A stretch of 64,000 bases of DNA from Sulfurovum sp. (GTDB lineage: Bacteria > Campylobacterota > Campylobacteria > Campylobacterales > Sulfurovaceae). Shown here piece by piece: positions 29,901 to 37,803 of the stretch. How positions within the stretch are numbered: position 1 is the stretch's first letter; the number at the start of each line of letters is the position of its first letter. The stretch is taken from assembly GCA_027062365.1 (NCBI GenBank), contig JAMOTK010000050.1, positions 40,636 to 104,635 of the forward strand. The letters are read 5' to 3'. The position numbers were made by a program, and so were the translations under genes. A model generated the notes under the pieces. It did not search any database, had not been told where the DNA came from, and saw nothing but the letters and a program-made list of their open reading frames with translations.

Positions 29901-30660
29901 TCATAATCGTTGCAAAGGCATTGTATTTGCCTTGAATATCTTTTGAATAAACGATATTTAAGTCATCAATATTCGTCTTTTCTAATCCTATAAAATAGGC
30001 TTTGTTTGATTCAAAAATCCCTTTAGTTTTAAATGCTTTTCTATAAGTCTCACTCCATGCTTCATAAATATCTTCTAGTGTTTGGGCTTTTTTATAAGAT
30101 TTTTTTAAGTGGTTTTCATAGAGATATTTTTCATCATCAACTAAGTTAATGAGGTAATAATCTGATACAAGTTTTTTATCCAAAAAGTCACTGGCATAAA
30201 GGGCAATAAACTTAGTATCTCCATCTTGCTTTGCATAAGAAAAAACTTGCGTAGGTTTCACCAAAGTACTATCCCACGCTTTTTTGAACTCACTACCTGC
30301 TGTTTTACACTCTATAATCAGTAAGGCTTTATGCTCATTGTCTCTGATAAGAATATCAGCTTTCCCACCACTCGCCCCATGTCCTAATTGCCATTTGGGT
30401 TCAAGCTCTATATGTTTGGGATTATAGCCTTGGGCTAAAAGTCTATGCACACATTCAAAGACCACAAAATTTTCATTAGAAGAGAAGTTAGAAGTTGTTT
30501 TATCATGAATGGTCAAGGCTTTTGGATAAAGGAGTTTTTGATTTTTGAAATCTACCTTTAATTCACAATCAAAGCTGTCAAATTTTTTGCTATATATTTC
30601 TTGATTTTGGGTAAATTCTAAGGTTTTTAATAGTGCTTTTAAATTGTCTTTGCTTATCAT
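26929..30660 (-). CDS. Single-chain restriction-modification enzyme (nuclease, N6-adenine MTase, specificity domains)
   Basis: A 1243-residue fusion. Residues about 60-180 carry a HsdR_N/PD-(D/E)XK nuclease core with Asp102 (GKADILI) and Glu117-x-Lys119 (LLIIECKTAG). Residues about 390-690 are a Type I-like adenine methyltransferase with the SAM loop DYACGAGHF (452-460) and catalytic NPPY (523-526). From about 890 to the end are two HsdS-type target-recognition domains, each followed by a helical spacer (IQEEIVKACQKVDDEV; TQKEIISKIEKLETKI). No DEAH helicase is present, so it should cut without translocation, as in Type IIG enzymes. The region is AT-rich and probably acquired. Confidence 0.88.
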   Translation of the reverse strand: MISKDNLKALLKTLEFTQNQEIYSKKFDSFDCELKVDFKNQKLLYPKALTIHDKTTSNFSSNENFVVFECVHRLLAQGYNPKHIELEPKWQLGHGASGGKADILIRDNEHKALLIIECKTAGSEFKKAWDSTLVKPTQVFSYAKQDGDTKFIALYASDFLDKKLVSDYYLINLVDDEKYLYENHLKKSYKKAQTLEDIYEAWSETYRKAFKTKGIFESNKAYFIGLEKTNIDDLNIVYSKDIQGKYNAFATIMRQHNIGSPERAFNVLVNLFLCKIIDENSNQKNKESELKFYWKGVAYDDAFGLQDRLQELYQAGMFNFLNEKITYISDSMIDKMFAKTDINSIKVQVKQSFREQKFFTNNDFSFLDVHSEMLFYKNFEVLLKVIELFQDIRLTGVEDNQFLGDMFEGFLDNGVKQSEGQFFTPMPIVKFIINALPLEDIKKQEDKPKAIDYACGAGHFLNEVAKIFDTDEVVGIEKEYRLSKVAKVSALMYGQENINIIYNDALKEDKNIPNDSFSLLVANPPYSVKGFLETLPKEEREKFELIKSIEAKSYTANNSIECFFIERAKQLLKTNGVAGIILPSSILSKGEGTNTYVGTREIILKYFDIIAIAEFGSGTFGKTGTNTVTLFLRRRNDLENIVEKYDDLTQNIFKGNIYIQGQFTDKEILKKYTQHIGIDYDYYLSFLEDKPSKKCLKIEIVEAYLSAFEKSTETKHRRKATYYKKFSKIKRYKTEKKAFIAYVKAIEADKFYYFVLSCENSQKVLIIKAPTDNKANKKFLGYEWSGRKGNEGIQYNGGTLNSINTVLYNPIDKNDESKINTLITRNFSNEELEIPKDLEEFVFKAKLVDMLDFTRVEFNKSISLTGKVKIEIKSKYPLVKLGNLSTIPQYGANEKAIDGKEEDVRYIRITDINENGSLNNEFKTAENIEEKFMLKNNDFLFARSGNTVGKTFLYENKYGKCLYAGYLIRFRLKNESILPKYLKYFTETVLYWDWVHQNITGTSQPNINGKIYSSLNIPLPPLNIQEEIVKACQKVDDEVGKANEMIEEIKRKIEEEISSVSQKFDRLGNIALKVSDSLKPQEYEGLVSYIGLENIESNSGILVGTLESEYQDIKSSKTIFKKGDILYGKLRPNLNKVYLAELDGICSTDILVFRFKNNDLAKIYKHYFLNKPFNNEVLKGVAGSQLPRTSWSKMESIKIPLPTLETQKEIISKIEKLETKIASAKEIVEGASFRKEEVLREFS

Positions 30661-30690
30661 TTTATCTCGTTCCCTTAATTATCTTTAACC

Positions 30691-30948
30691 CTATAAATTC
30701 GTTTGATTATAATCTGTAATCTCACAATATTTAATTTGTAATCGGACATAATTTGCCAATGTTACATGGGCGTGTTCATCGTCTCTCATTGTTTCTTTAT
30801 ACTTTTTTATTTTTTTTGTATAAATGCTACACATTCTTTCATTTTCTATCTTTTCAGCTATTGCACCTTTATCTTCTTGACCCCATACTGCCATCGCAGG
30901 ACTCATTATCGATATGCTTAGTACACATGTTATTAAAATACTTTTCAT
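30691..30948 (-). CDS. Small secreted protein under an FNR-like promoter
   Basis: An 85-residue unknown. Residues 1-20 form a signal peptide (MKSILITCVLSISIMSPAMA). The mature part is mostly charged helix with two cysteines (40 and 75) that could form a disulfide, and no heme motif. AAGGAATAAAG precedes the ATG. It is preceded by an FNR-type box and a TATAAT -10 in the same geometry as for the cytochrome c'-like gene at 50649, and by a hexanucleotide repeat tract in its 5' leader. It lies upstream of the R-M-S gene on the same strand, 30 bp away. Function unknown. Confidence 0.7.
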   Translation of the reverse strand: MKSILITCVLSISIMSPAMAVWGQEDKGAIAEKIENERMCSIYTKKIKKYKETMRDDEHAHVTLANYVRLQIKYCEITDYNQTNL

Positions 30949-30969
30949 CTTTATTCCTTAAATTTATAA

Positions 30970-31010
30970 TTAATATTAATATTAATATTAATATTAATAT
31001 TAATATTAAT
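30970..31010. repeat. Hexanucleotide simple-sequence repeat (TTAATA)n
   Basis: Six perfect tandem copies of TTAATA followed by a partial copy, 22 bp upstream of the 85-aa gene's start codon. If the predicted -10 box at 31014-31009 is right, the tract forms most of the 5' leader. Copy number is likely to vary by slippage and could tune expression or mRNA stability. Confidence 0.9.
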
Positions 31011-31050
31011 TATAATAATTTAAAAAAGAAATAGTATTGACATATATCAA
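31009..31050 (-). promoter_or_regulatory. FNR/CRP-type class II promoter of the 85-aa secreted protein gene
   Basis: TTGAC-ATAT-ATCAA at 31037-31050 differs at one base from the FNR consensus TTGAT-N4-ATCAA. On the minus strand TATAAT lies at 31014-31009, exactly 22 nt away. With a start 7 nt past the -10, the box is centred at -41.5, the class II activator position. The box abuts the stop codon of the 50-aa gene. Confidence 0.6.
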
Positions 31051-31051
31051 G

Positions 31052-31204
31052 TTATACTAAAAACATTCCTAATATCAAAAAGATAAAAGGAAGTGTTGCT
31101 AACATATAGCGTGTTTCTTGGGTCTTCATTGATTTGTACGTACCCCAAAAGAAAGAAACGATAGCTAGTATAAAAAGTCCTAAAATAGTAGCATTGTTCA
31201 TCAT
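31052..31204 (-). CDS. 50-residue membrane protein, coupled to the upstream gene (not in ORF track)
   Basis: An ATGA overlap links this frame to the stop of the 70-aa gene, a classic sign of translational coupling. The product MMNNATILGLFILAIVSFFW... has two hydrophobic segments (about 5-21 and 34-50) joined by a polar loop (GTYKSMKTQETRY), and it ends within the second helix. It is too short for the ORF track. It is the last gene of the aroB-to-mog run. No family is recognised. Confidence 0.6.
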   Translation of the reverse strand: MMNNATILGLFILAIVSFFWGTYKSMKTQETRYMLATLPFIFLILGMFLV

Positions 31205-31413
31205 TTAGCTAACTCTTCTTTGCCTAGTGTATCTACCATTTTGATACTATCTAAGGCATTATCTAATATCTTTTTAGTAGAAGTCAGAGGTTTCATGTGT
31301 AGATTTGTTTGCTTTTTATCTAAGCTCTCATCCATCAATACCTCCATCACTTCTTGTTCCAATACTTTTATAATTTCAGCCAATTTACCCTCTATAAATG
31401 CTATATCCATCAT
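31201..31413 (-). CDS. Small helical protein downstream of mog
   Basis: A 70-residue acidic and basic helix-rich protein (IEGKLAEIIKVLEQEVMEVL) without cysteines or membrane segments. It begins 2 bp after the mog stop (two ATG codons in a row) and overlaps the next gene by 4 bp, so it belongs to the operon. I do not recognise it. The tight packing on both sides supports it as real. Confidence 0.65.
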   Translation of the reverse strand: MMDIAFIEGKLAEIIKVLEQEVMEVLMDESLDKKQTNLHMKPLTSTKKILDNALDSIKMVDTLGKEELAK

Positions 31414-31415
31414 GG

Positions 31416-31949
31416 CTACTTTGCTTTAGGTCTAAAGATTTTTATCACCGATGCATCGACTTGCATATACTTGCCACCAATAAGGTCGATACAGTAAGGT
31501 ACAGCAGGAAAAACAGCATCTAAGCATTCACGGATAGACTTTGGTTTACCTGGAAGATTGATGATGAGTGCACCGTTACAAATACCTGCTGTTTGACGTG
31601 AAAGTATCGCTGTTGGTACATACTGTAAACTCACAGCTCTCATCTGCTCACCAAACCCAGGAAGAAGCTTTTGACAGACATTTTCAGTGGCTTCTGTAGT
31701 TACATCTCTCATAGCAGGACCTGTGCCTCCTGTCGTAACGATAATGTCACATTTCTCATCACGAGAGAGTTTTATCAATGTGGTTTCTATGAGACTTTGT
31801 TCATCAGGGATACATCTATACTCATACTCACATTCATTGAGTAAATATTCTTTCATCGTATCCATGATAGCCACACCTGAAATATCTTCATAAATCCCTT
31901 GGGATGCTCTATCGCTTGTGGTAATTACACCAATTTTTATCTTATCCAT
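31416..31949 (-). CDS. mog: Molybdopterin adenylyltransferase, MogA/MoaB type
   Basis: A 177-residue protein that adenylates molybdopterin before molybdenum insertion. Family motifs are GVITTSDRASQGIYEDISG, DIIVTTGGTGPAMRDVTTEAT (the TTGGTG phosphate-binding loop) and LPGKPKSIRECLDAVFPAVP. It implies molybdoenzymes such as nitrate or polysulfide reductases elsewhere in the genome. It sits 2 bp after the SDR gene in a tight minus-strand operon. Confidence 0.93.
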   Translation of the reverse strand: MDKIKIGVITTSDRASQGIYEDISGVAIMDTMKEYLLNECEYEYRCIPDEQSLIETTLIKLSRDEKCDIIVTTGGTGPAMRDVTTEATENVCQKLLPGFGEQMRAVSLQYVPTAILSRQTAGICNGALIINLPGKPKSIRECLDAVFPAVPYCIDLIGGKYMQVDASVIKIFRPKAK

Positions 31950-31951
31950 AT

Positions 31952-32767
31952 TTATCCTATTTTTATTAATAATTTATCCAATATACTCGTACTCACAATT
32001 CTTTTGATATAGCCCAAAAGATAGGTTGCTTTTGTAATATAATAACGTGGTTTTGGCTTTTTTGCAAGTATTATCTTGTGTACCACTGCTGCGACTGAAG
32101 TTGCTTCTTCATTAAACGGTACTTTTTTACTTTTACCTTCTAGGCTTTTGGTATATCGGGAGCTAAAAAAAGAGTGTTCTATATCCACATTCGCACGAAG
32201 CTTTTTCATCGCTGTTTTTCTAAAATCACTGCTAATTGGACCCGTATTGAGTAAAGATACAGAAATATCTGTACCTAAAAGCTCTAATCTTAGGGTATCA
32301 CTGAGTCCTTCTATGGCATATTTACTAGCATTATATGCACCTCTACCAAATAAAGAAACAATCCCTAAAACAGAAGAGTGTTGTATAATCTTACCATAAC
32401 CCTGCTCACGCATGATAGGTATGACTTGACGTGTACATTCATGTAAGCCAAATACATTGGTCTCAAACTGAGATTTGAGTGTCTCTGTTGTGATGTCTTC
32501 TACTGCCCCTGCTTGTCCAAATCCAGCATTGTTAAACCATACATCGATATGACCCTCTTTTGCCATGACTGTTTTTATTGCTTGGCTAATTTGTGTAGGG
32601 TCTGTCACATCTAAGAGCATCGTATCTTCAAAACCTAAACTTTTGAGCATCTCTACATCTTGTGCGTCTCGTGCTGTAGGATAGACTTTTACAAATCTCT
32701 CTTTGAGATACTTAGCTGTGGCTAGTCCTATCCCTGTAGAACATCCTGTGATGATAATATTTGTCAT
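31952..32767 (-). CDS. Short-chain dehydrogenase/reductase
   Basis: A 271-residue classical SDR. The Rossmann motif is TGCSTGIGLATAKYL (TGxxxGIG), followed by NNAG in WFNNAGFGQAG, the catalytic Ser in IQHSSVLG and YNASKYAIEG (YxxxK). Substrate cannot be told. It starts directly after the BioV-like gene's stop and ends 2 bp before mog. The neighbour could point to acyl or biotin chemistry, but this is only an inference from position. Confidence 0.88.
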   Translation of the reverse strand: MTNIIITGCSTGIGLATAKYLKERFVKVYPTARDAQDVEMLKSLGFEDTMLLDVTDPTQISQAIKTVMAKEGHIDVWFNNAGFGQAGAVEDITTETLKSQFETNVFGLHECTRQVIPIMREQGYGKIIQHSSVLGIVSLFGRGAYNASKYAIEGLSDTLRLELLGTDISVSLLNTGPISSDFRKTAMKKLRANVDIEHSFFSSRYTKSLEGKSKKVPFNEEATSVAAVVHKIILAKKPKPRYYITKATYLLGYIKRIVSTSILDKLLIKIG

Positions 32768-33280
32768 TTACTGCTCCAATATATGTCCATAATTTTTAAT
32801 GCTATACGTCGTACATAGTGGACGAAAAAAACAAAGCACGGCTTCTACATCAACTATCTTATCTTCTAATCCTACAAATATTTCTATCTTGACACCTCTG
32901 TCTAAGACTTCTTGTATCTTCTTCTCATCCCATTGATAGGTGAGTAACTGATGTAACTCTTCTTTTGTTCCTATCTTCAGATACGATGCCAAATCTAGCG
33001 TACAAGGGTAGCTTACATTGGCTAGAAATTGCTTGATATAAGATGCTTTATCTGCTTTAAAATAGCGTAATTGTGTACGCACAAATGAAGACTTTTGCAT
33101 CTGAAAAAAAGCAGGAGAGAGGAGTATCAGTCTATCAATACGTGCAGTACTCTCATACACATACTCAAAAGCCTGTTGTGCGCCATAAGAGAACCCTGCT
33201 ACATGATAGTCACTCTTTGTCAGATAGCTATCAAATAAAATTTGCTCACTCTCTAAAGAGAATCCACTAAAATATTTCAC
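32768..33280 (-). CDS. bioV: BioV-like pimeloyl-ACP methyl ester esterase (alpha/beta hydrolase)
   Basis: GTG 33280 is preferred as the start (VKYFSGFSLESEQILF): this gives 170 residues, the size I recall for Helicobacter BioV, which also begins with an FFSGF-type segment. ATG 33301 is an alternative. The catalytic triad is visible: Ser in AGFSYGAQQA, Asp in FVGLEDKIVD and His in IKNYGHILEQ. BioV frees pimeloyl-ACP from its methyl ester to start biotin ring synthesis. The gene overlaps the FtsH-like gene by 14 bp. OadA in this window needs biotin. Assignment by memory of the family, not by a search. Confidence 0.68.
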   Translation of the reverse strand: MKYFSGFSLESEQILFDSYLTKSDYHVAGFSYGAQQAFEYVYESTARIDRLILLSPAFFQMQKSSFVRTQLRYFKADKASYIKQFLANVSYPCTLDLASYLKIGTKEELHQLLTYQWDEKKIQEVLDRGVKIEIFVGLEDKIVDVEAVLCFFRPLCTTYSIKNYGHILEQ

Positions 33281-34949
33281 GTAAAATATCTCTACACTCA
33301 TCAGGCTTAATGGTCTCATGGCTCAAAATATGACCCTTTACTTCTGTTAAAGCCCCATCTAAGGTCTCTAATAAAGTTTTCACTTCTGCAACTGATTCTC
33401 TTAAAAGTACTTCTTCTTGTTGTGGCGTAACGATAAAATCATCAGCCATTGCATACTCATAGATTACTTTGGAGATGAGTGCCTTAGCTTGAGCAATATC
33501 TGTAGATGCATTGGTAAACTGCTCTTTATATCGTTTTTGTGTAGCAAGGCTTCCTGCAAGATAGACTTTGATACGAGCAAGAAGCTCACTCTTAGAAAGT
33601 ATCTCTTGTTCTTGTGTCAAAAATGGTGTATTGACGATACTAATCTTATCAAAATCTACATCAAGCCATGTGGCTACTAGTGCTTTAGCTCCTTGATATA
33701 TAGCCTGTATTTCACGCTCTTCTTTACTAAAAGAAAGAAGCTTTCTTTTGCCTAAAAGTACCTTGTCTTTGACTGCTTCAAAGTCTGATGTTTCTATCAT
33801 CGTTCCTTTGAGTCTCATGGCATGTAGTGCTGCTTCATTGGTCAGCGTATCCAAGGCAGCTGCATTAAAACCTACTGTCATGTGGGCTACTTCTTCGATA
33901 TTGACCATATTGGGTTTATTTTTAAGATAGAGTTCAAGTATTTTAATCCTATCTGGCAAATCAGGCAAAGAGATATGGATACGTCTATCAAAACGCCCTG
34001 CTCTAAGCAGTGCTTCATCTAGCATCTCTATCTTATTGGTAGCACCAATGATAATCACCCCTTCACTCTCTTCAAAGCCGTCCATCTCTGTAAGAAGTTG
34101 ATTGAGTGTAGCTTCACGTTCATCATTTCTAAATTCACCTCGGCTTTTGCCCACAGCGTCTATCTCATCAATAAAGATAATACTAGGTGCCATCTCTTTG
34201 GCTTTTTGAAAAAGTTCAGAAACACGTTTTGCACCCATACCTACATAAATATGTACAAAACTAGCCCCACTTTGGTAAAAAAACGGCACATTGGCTTCTC
34301 CTGCTACAGCTTTGGAAATAAGTGTTTTTCCTACACCAGGGGGTCCTACAAGTAACACACCTTTAGGAAGACGTATATCTAAGTCACGGTACTTCTTTGG
34401 CTCTTTTAAAAAATCTATAATCTCTTCTAACTCTTCTTTGACATCATGGATACCTGCTACATCAGCAAATGTCACTTTAGAACGCAAAGCTTCTACCGTA
34501 TCATTAGAACCTAGCTCTTTTTCTTCCACTTTAATCATTTTTTGTTCTCGTTCTTCTTGCTGTTTTTTATTTTGTTGCATCATTCTATATAGAAATCCAA
34601 ATCCAAGCATCAAAAATAAAAAATAAAAAATATCCAACAAGTAAGAATTATCTTCAATGACCTCTACAGGATACTTTTGAAAAAATGCTGTTTTATTGAT
34701 AGCACCTTTATAAATCTTATAACTATCTGCTTCTGTTTTGAGACGTATAAAGTCACCATCTATGATGACTTTTGTTATCTTATCCTCGACATAAAGCGTA
34801 TTGGCTTGTTTATGCGTAATTAAAGTATCGCCATCTCTTACGATACCAAAAATAAGTAATACTATCAGTACTACAAGTAATCCTATAATAATACGCATAT
34901 TTTTAGCTATGGGTATATTTGCGTTAAATTTGTGCTTCATTTCCAACAT
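33267..34949 (-). CDS. FtsH-like membrane AAA+ ATPase lacking the protease motif
   Basis: ATG 34949 is chosen because GGAGGT lies 5 nt upstream, giving 560 residues. Two membrane helices (about 20-37 and 105-122) flank a periplasmic domain, as in FtsH. The AAA+ module is intact: GPPGVGKT, IIFIDEID and RAGRFDRR. In the peptidase domain the HEAGH zinc motif is replaced by YQGAK (in AIYQGAKALVA), although the third-ligand region TNASTD keeps its Asp. The protein should unfold or remodel substrates but not cut them. A similar AAA protein follows mtaB in Helicobacter, from memory. It overlaps mtaB and the BioV-like gene. Confidence 0.87.
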   Translation of the reverse strand: MLEMKHKFNANIPIAKNMRIIIGLLVVLIVLLIFGIVRDGDTLITHKQANTLYVEDKITKVIIDGDFIRLKTEADSYKIYKGAINKTAFFQKYPVEVIEDNSYLLDIFYFLFLMLGFGFLYRMMQQNKKQQEEREQKMIKVEEKELGSNDTVEALRSKVTFADVAGIHDVKEELEEIIDFLKEPKKYRDLDIRLPKGVLLVGPPGVGKTLISKAVAGEANVPFFYQSGASFVHIYVGMGAKRVSELFQKAKEMAPSIIFIDEIDAVGKSRGEFRNDEREATLNQLLTEMDGFEESEGVIIIGATNKIEMLDEALLRAGRFDRRIHISLPDLPDRIKILELYLKNKPNMVNIEEVAHMTVGFNAAALDTLTNEAALHAMRLKGTMIETSDFEAVKDKVLLGKRKLLSFSKEEREIQAIYQGAKALVATWLDVDFDKISIVNTPFLTQEQEILSKSELLARIKVYLAGSLATQKRYKEQFTNASTDIAQAKALISKVIYEYAMADDFIVTPQQEEVLLRESVAEVKTLLETLDGALTEVKGHILSHETIKPDECRDILREIF

Positions 34950-36171
34950 CTGTGACCTCCACGTCATTTAAAAAGACCCAGTTTGCACTTAAATCTTCTT
35001 CACTTTTGACCGTAACTTTGTTAAAATATTGATCAAATCCTTGGTAAATACCTTCTTTACCACTTTCTAATAATACTTCTAAACCACTGCTATGCGTACG
35101 TCTAAATGCATGGTTCTTTGCTTTGATTATCGCTGTAAGTTCTCGGTGTCGTTCTTTGGCTATATTGCCTCTAATCTCTGGTTTCATAGTCGCTGATGCT
35201 GTGTTGTCTCGCTTAGAATACGAAAAAGCATGGATATGTGTCAAAGGCAATGCTCTCACACGTGCCATCGCTTCTGCCCATGTAGCCTCATCTTCTCCAG
35301 GATGCCCTACGATGAAGTCTGTACCCAAAGCATAGCCCTTACTCCTAATCTTTTCAAAGAGTTTTACATCTGTTTCATAGCGATTACGCCTATTCATCAC
35401 TTGAAGCATTTTATCTGATGTATGTTGTAGGGCAATATGCAACTGCTTTGCCATCCATGGCTCAGATAAAAGTTCTAAAAACTCATCATCTATCTGTATA
35501 GGCTCTAGGCTTCCTATACGTATACGTCTTACCCCTCGGATTTGACTCATCTTTTTGAGTAGCTTTGCCATAGAGGTATCATGGTCTTTCCCATAAGAGC
35601 CTACATTGGTACCTGTTAAGATAAATTCGCCAAAACCATTGGATGCTAGTTTGCTTATCTGCTCTAAGATAGTCTCTTCTGAATGCGAACGAGCCATACC
35701 TCTTACTTGGGGGATAATACAGTAAGAACAAGCAAAATCACAGCCCTCTTGTATCTTGATAAATGCCCTACTTTTACCTACAAACTCTTCTACGATAGTA
35801 GAATCTATATGTTCAAGGTCACCTATTTGATAAAAGGGATTTGCATTTTTAAGTACAGCATTAATATTTTCTTTTTCAGAATGCCCTATGACACCAAAGA
35901 CTTTTTTGGATGCAAAAAGAGTTTCGCCTTTAGAGTGTGACCCACATCCTGCGAGTATTACCTTTGCATCAGGATTTTTACGTTTCATTGAAGAGATATA
36001 ATTACGTACAGAAGAGTCTGCTCCATTGGTCACCGTACAAGAATTGACGACAATATAATCTGAATTTAATTCATCGCTTGTAAGTTCATAGTCTTTGAGT
36101 TTTGACATCATTACTTGTGTATCAAACTGATTGGTACGACATCCAAAGGTTTTAAAATATACTTTTTGCAT
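34924..36171 (-). CDS. mtaB: tRNA t6A37 methylthiotransferase MtaB
   Basis: A 415-residue radical SAM methylthiotransferase that converts t6A37 to ms2t6A37 in ANN-decoding tRNAs. The N-terminal domain carries the second [4Fe-4S] cluster cysteines (FGCRTNQ, NSCTVTN, LAGCGSH). The radical SAM motif CxxxCxxC is in EGCDFACSYCIIP. A TRAM domain closes the protein (GLEVLLES onward). The lack of MiaB-specific features and the gene order favour MtaB. It lies directly downstream of mscS. Confidence 0.92.
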   Translation of the reverse strand: MQKVYFKTFGCRTNQFDTQVMMSKLKDYELTSDELNSDYIVVNSCTVTNGADSSVRNYISSMKRKNPDAKVILAGCGSHSKGETLFASKKVFGVIGHSEKENINAVLKNANPFYQIGDLEHIDSTIVEEFVGKSRAFIKIQEGCDFACSYCIIPQVRGMARSHSEETILEQISKLASNGFGEFILTGTNVGSYGKDHDTSMAKLLKKMSQIRGVRRIRIGSLEPIQIDDEFLELLSEPWMAKQLHIALQHTSDKMLQVMNRRNRYETDVKLFEKIRSKGYALGTDFIVGHPGEDEATWAEAMARVRALPLTHIHAFSYSKRDNTASATMKPEIRGNIAKERHRELTAIIKAKNHAFRRTHSSGLEVLLESGKEGIYQGFDQYFNKVTVKSEEDLSANWVFLNDVEVTDVGNEAQI

Positions 36172-37803
36172 CTAAAAAGTCTCCTCACCCATAGGCATCG
36201 CCTCTGGTTCTGGCATTGGTTTTGGTACGTTTTTATCCATATAGATAGACTGTGTAGGAAAGGCTAGTTGTATATTCTCTTCATCTTGTATACGCTTGAT
36301 AATCTCTACAGAAATCGTACTTCGTAACGTAAGAGTCGCATACGAATTGGTAAGATACCATGCAGAAATCTTCATCCCATATGGTTCAATAAATGTTAAG
36401 ATACGTGGTTCAACATTGGTATTTTTCATATGGTACTGACTTCTAAGCTTATTGAGCTGTTTTCTTGTAATATCGGTGTACCCTTTAGAGTATTTTTTGG
36501 TTACCTCTTTTGCAATAGAAGCAGCTTTTTGGATGTCTGAATCAAAAGTAACCATAAAATCTATCCCATCCCATACGGTCTTTAATCCTGCATGAGAATA
36601 GTTGGCTATCATATCAGTAAATATAAAATTATTTGGAATAAAAATAATACGCCCTGCTCTACGGTTGTGCATATACGCAGTGAGTGTCACATCTTCATGC
36701 ATGGTCATACGTAACATAGAAATATCTACAATATCCCCAATATACTCGATACCACCTCTTTGGAATTTTACCCTATCTCCTACATGGATAGCACCACCCA
36801 TAACGATAGTAGCCCACCCCATCAAAGACATAAACCAATCCTTCATCGCAATAGCAATACCTGCTGAAGCAAATCCTAAAATAGTCACAAGATAAGATAC
36901 GTTTTCAATATATGCCAAGAGTAAAGTCAAAATCAAAATCGTTATAAAAGAGATATTGAGTGCTTTGTTGATACTATAAAAACGGTCATTATCTGACATA
37001 TATCTCTTGACTAGATACTTGATAAGTAATAATAAAAATACAAAAAATACAACAATAGAGCCAATAACCATCGTTCTTTCTATCTCTCGTTGTACATCTA
37101 TTTTTAGATTAAGTTCAATCTCATCAATTTTTTTGCTATACACTTTTTCTGTGGTTTTAAATATATCAATCACAGGAGCAAAGGTTTGGATTTGACTTTG
37201 TGTATCTTTGAGTGCCTCTTGATACGATGTATTGGCACTATCATTATCTAAAAGCTGTTTGATAATACTTTCTAATTTTTGAAACTTTTTCATAATATGC
37301 TCCAAAGAGATATAACGGCTATGATATTCATCTTGATTAGAGGTAATCTTCTCTCGATAAGAGAGTGCTGATATAACAGAAAATGGACTTTCTATCTTAG
37401 GTACTTCCTCGATAATAGGAGGGGTTAAAAACTTTTTAAAAGGGTCTTGTTCATACTCTCCTAGTAGTTGTAGCTTTCCTTTGAGTGTCTCTAAAAGTCT
37501 CTTGTTATCTTCTAATTCTTTTATTTGTTCAATAGTTAGTTTTCTTTTATTTTCTAAAATTTTTATCTTTTGAGAAAGCAATATTTTTTGGGTTTTCAAT
37601 CCTTGATAGGTATGGTAGTTACTGTATATTTTTGACCATATATTATTTTCGGTTAGTTCAAACTCTATACGTTCCTTTGTTGCTAAAAGTGCCGTATATT
37701 TATCCTTTTGAAGACTTGTTTCATTACTATCTACCGTAGGTAAAGCCCATGCTATCGTACTACCAAGCATGAGTATCAGTATAAACAATGCTCTACGTGT
37801 CAT
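36172..37803 (-). CDS. MscS-family mechanosensitive channel with long periplasmic N-terminus
   Basis: The ORF-track start is a TTG inside aroB; ATG 37803 (MTRRALFILI) is better and gives 543 residues. A signal peptide (ending AWA) is followed by a coiled-coil periplasmic region (about 30-235), then three or more TM helices. The MscS core has the Gly/Ala-rich pore helix (GFASAGIAIAMKDWFMSLMG) and the beta domain with GDRVKF and FIPNNFIFT. It releases osmolytes under hypo-osmotic shock. It overlaps aroB by 11 bp. Confidence 0.9.
   Translation of the reverse strand: MTRRALFILILMLGSTIAWALPTVDSNETSLQKDKYTALLATKERIEFELTENNIWSKIYSNYHTYQGLKTQKILLSQKIKILENKRKLTIEQIKELEDNKRLLETLKGKLQLLGEYEQDPFKKFLTPPIIEEVPKIESPFSVISALSYREKITSNQDEYHSRYISLEHIMKKFQKLESIIKQLLDNDSANTSYQEALKDTQSQIQTFAPVIDIFKTTEKVYSKKIDEIELNLKIDVQREIERTMVIGSIVVFFVFLLLLIKYLVKRYMSDNDRFYSINKALNISFITILILTLLLAYIENVSYLVTILGFASAGIAIAMKDWFMSLMGWATIVMGGAIHVGDRVKFQRGGIEYIGDIVDISMLRMTMHEDVTLTAYMHNRRAGRIIFIPNNFIFTDMIANYSHAGLKTVWDGIDFMVTFDSDIQKAASIAKEVTKKYSKGYTDITRKQLNKLRSQYHMKNTNVEPRILTFIEPYGMKISAWYLTNSYATLTLRSTISVEIIKRIQDEENIQLAFPTQSIYMDKNVPKPMPEPEAMPMGEETF

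Noticed and set aside
30753-31034. 93-aa ORF ending in Asn-Ile repeats
   Set aside because: It reads through the TTAATA repeat tract and the antisense of the 85-aa gene; not protein-like.
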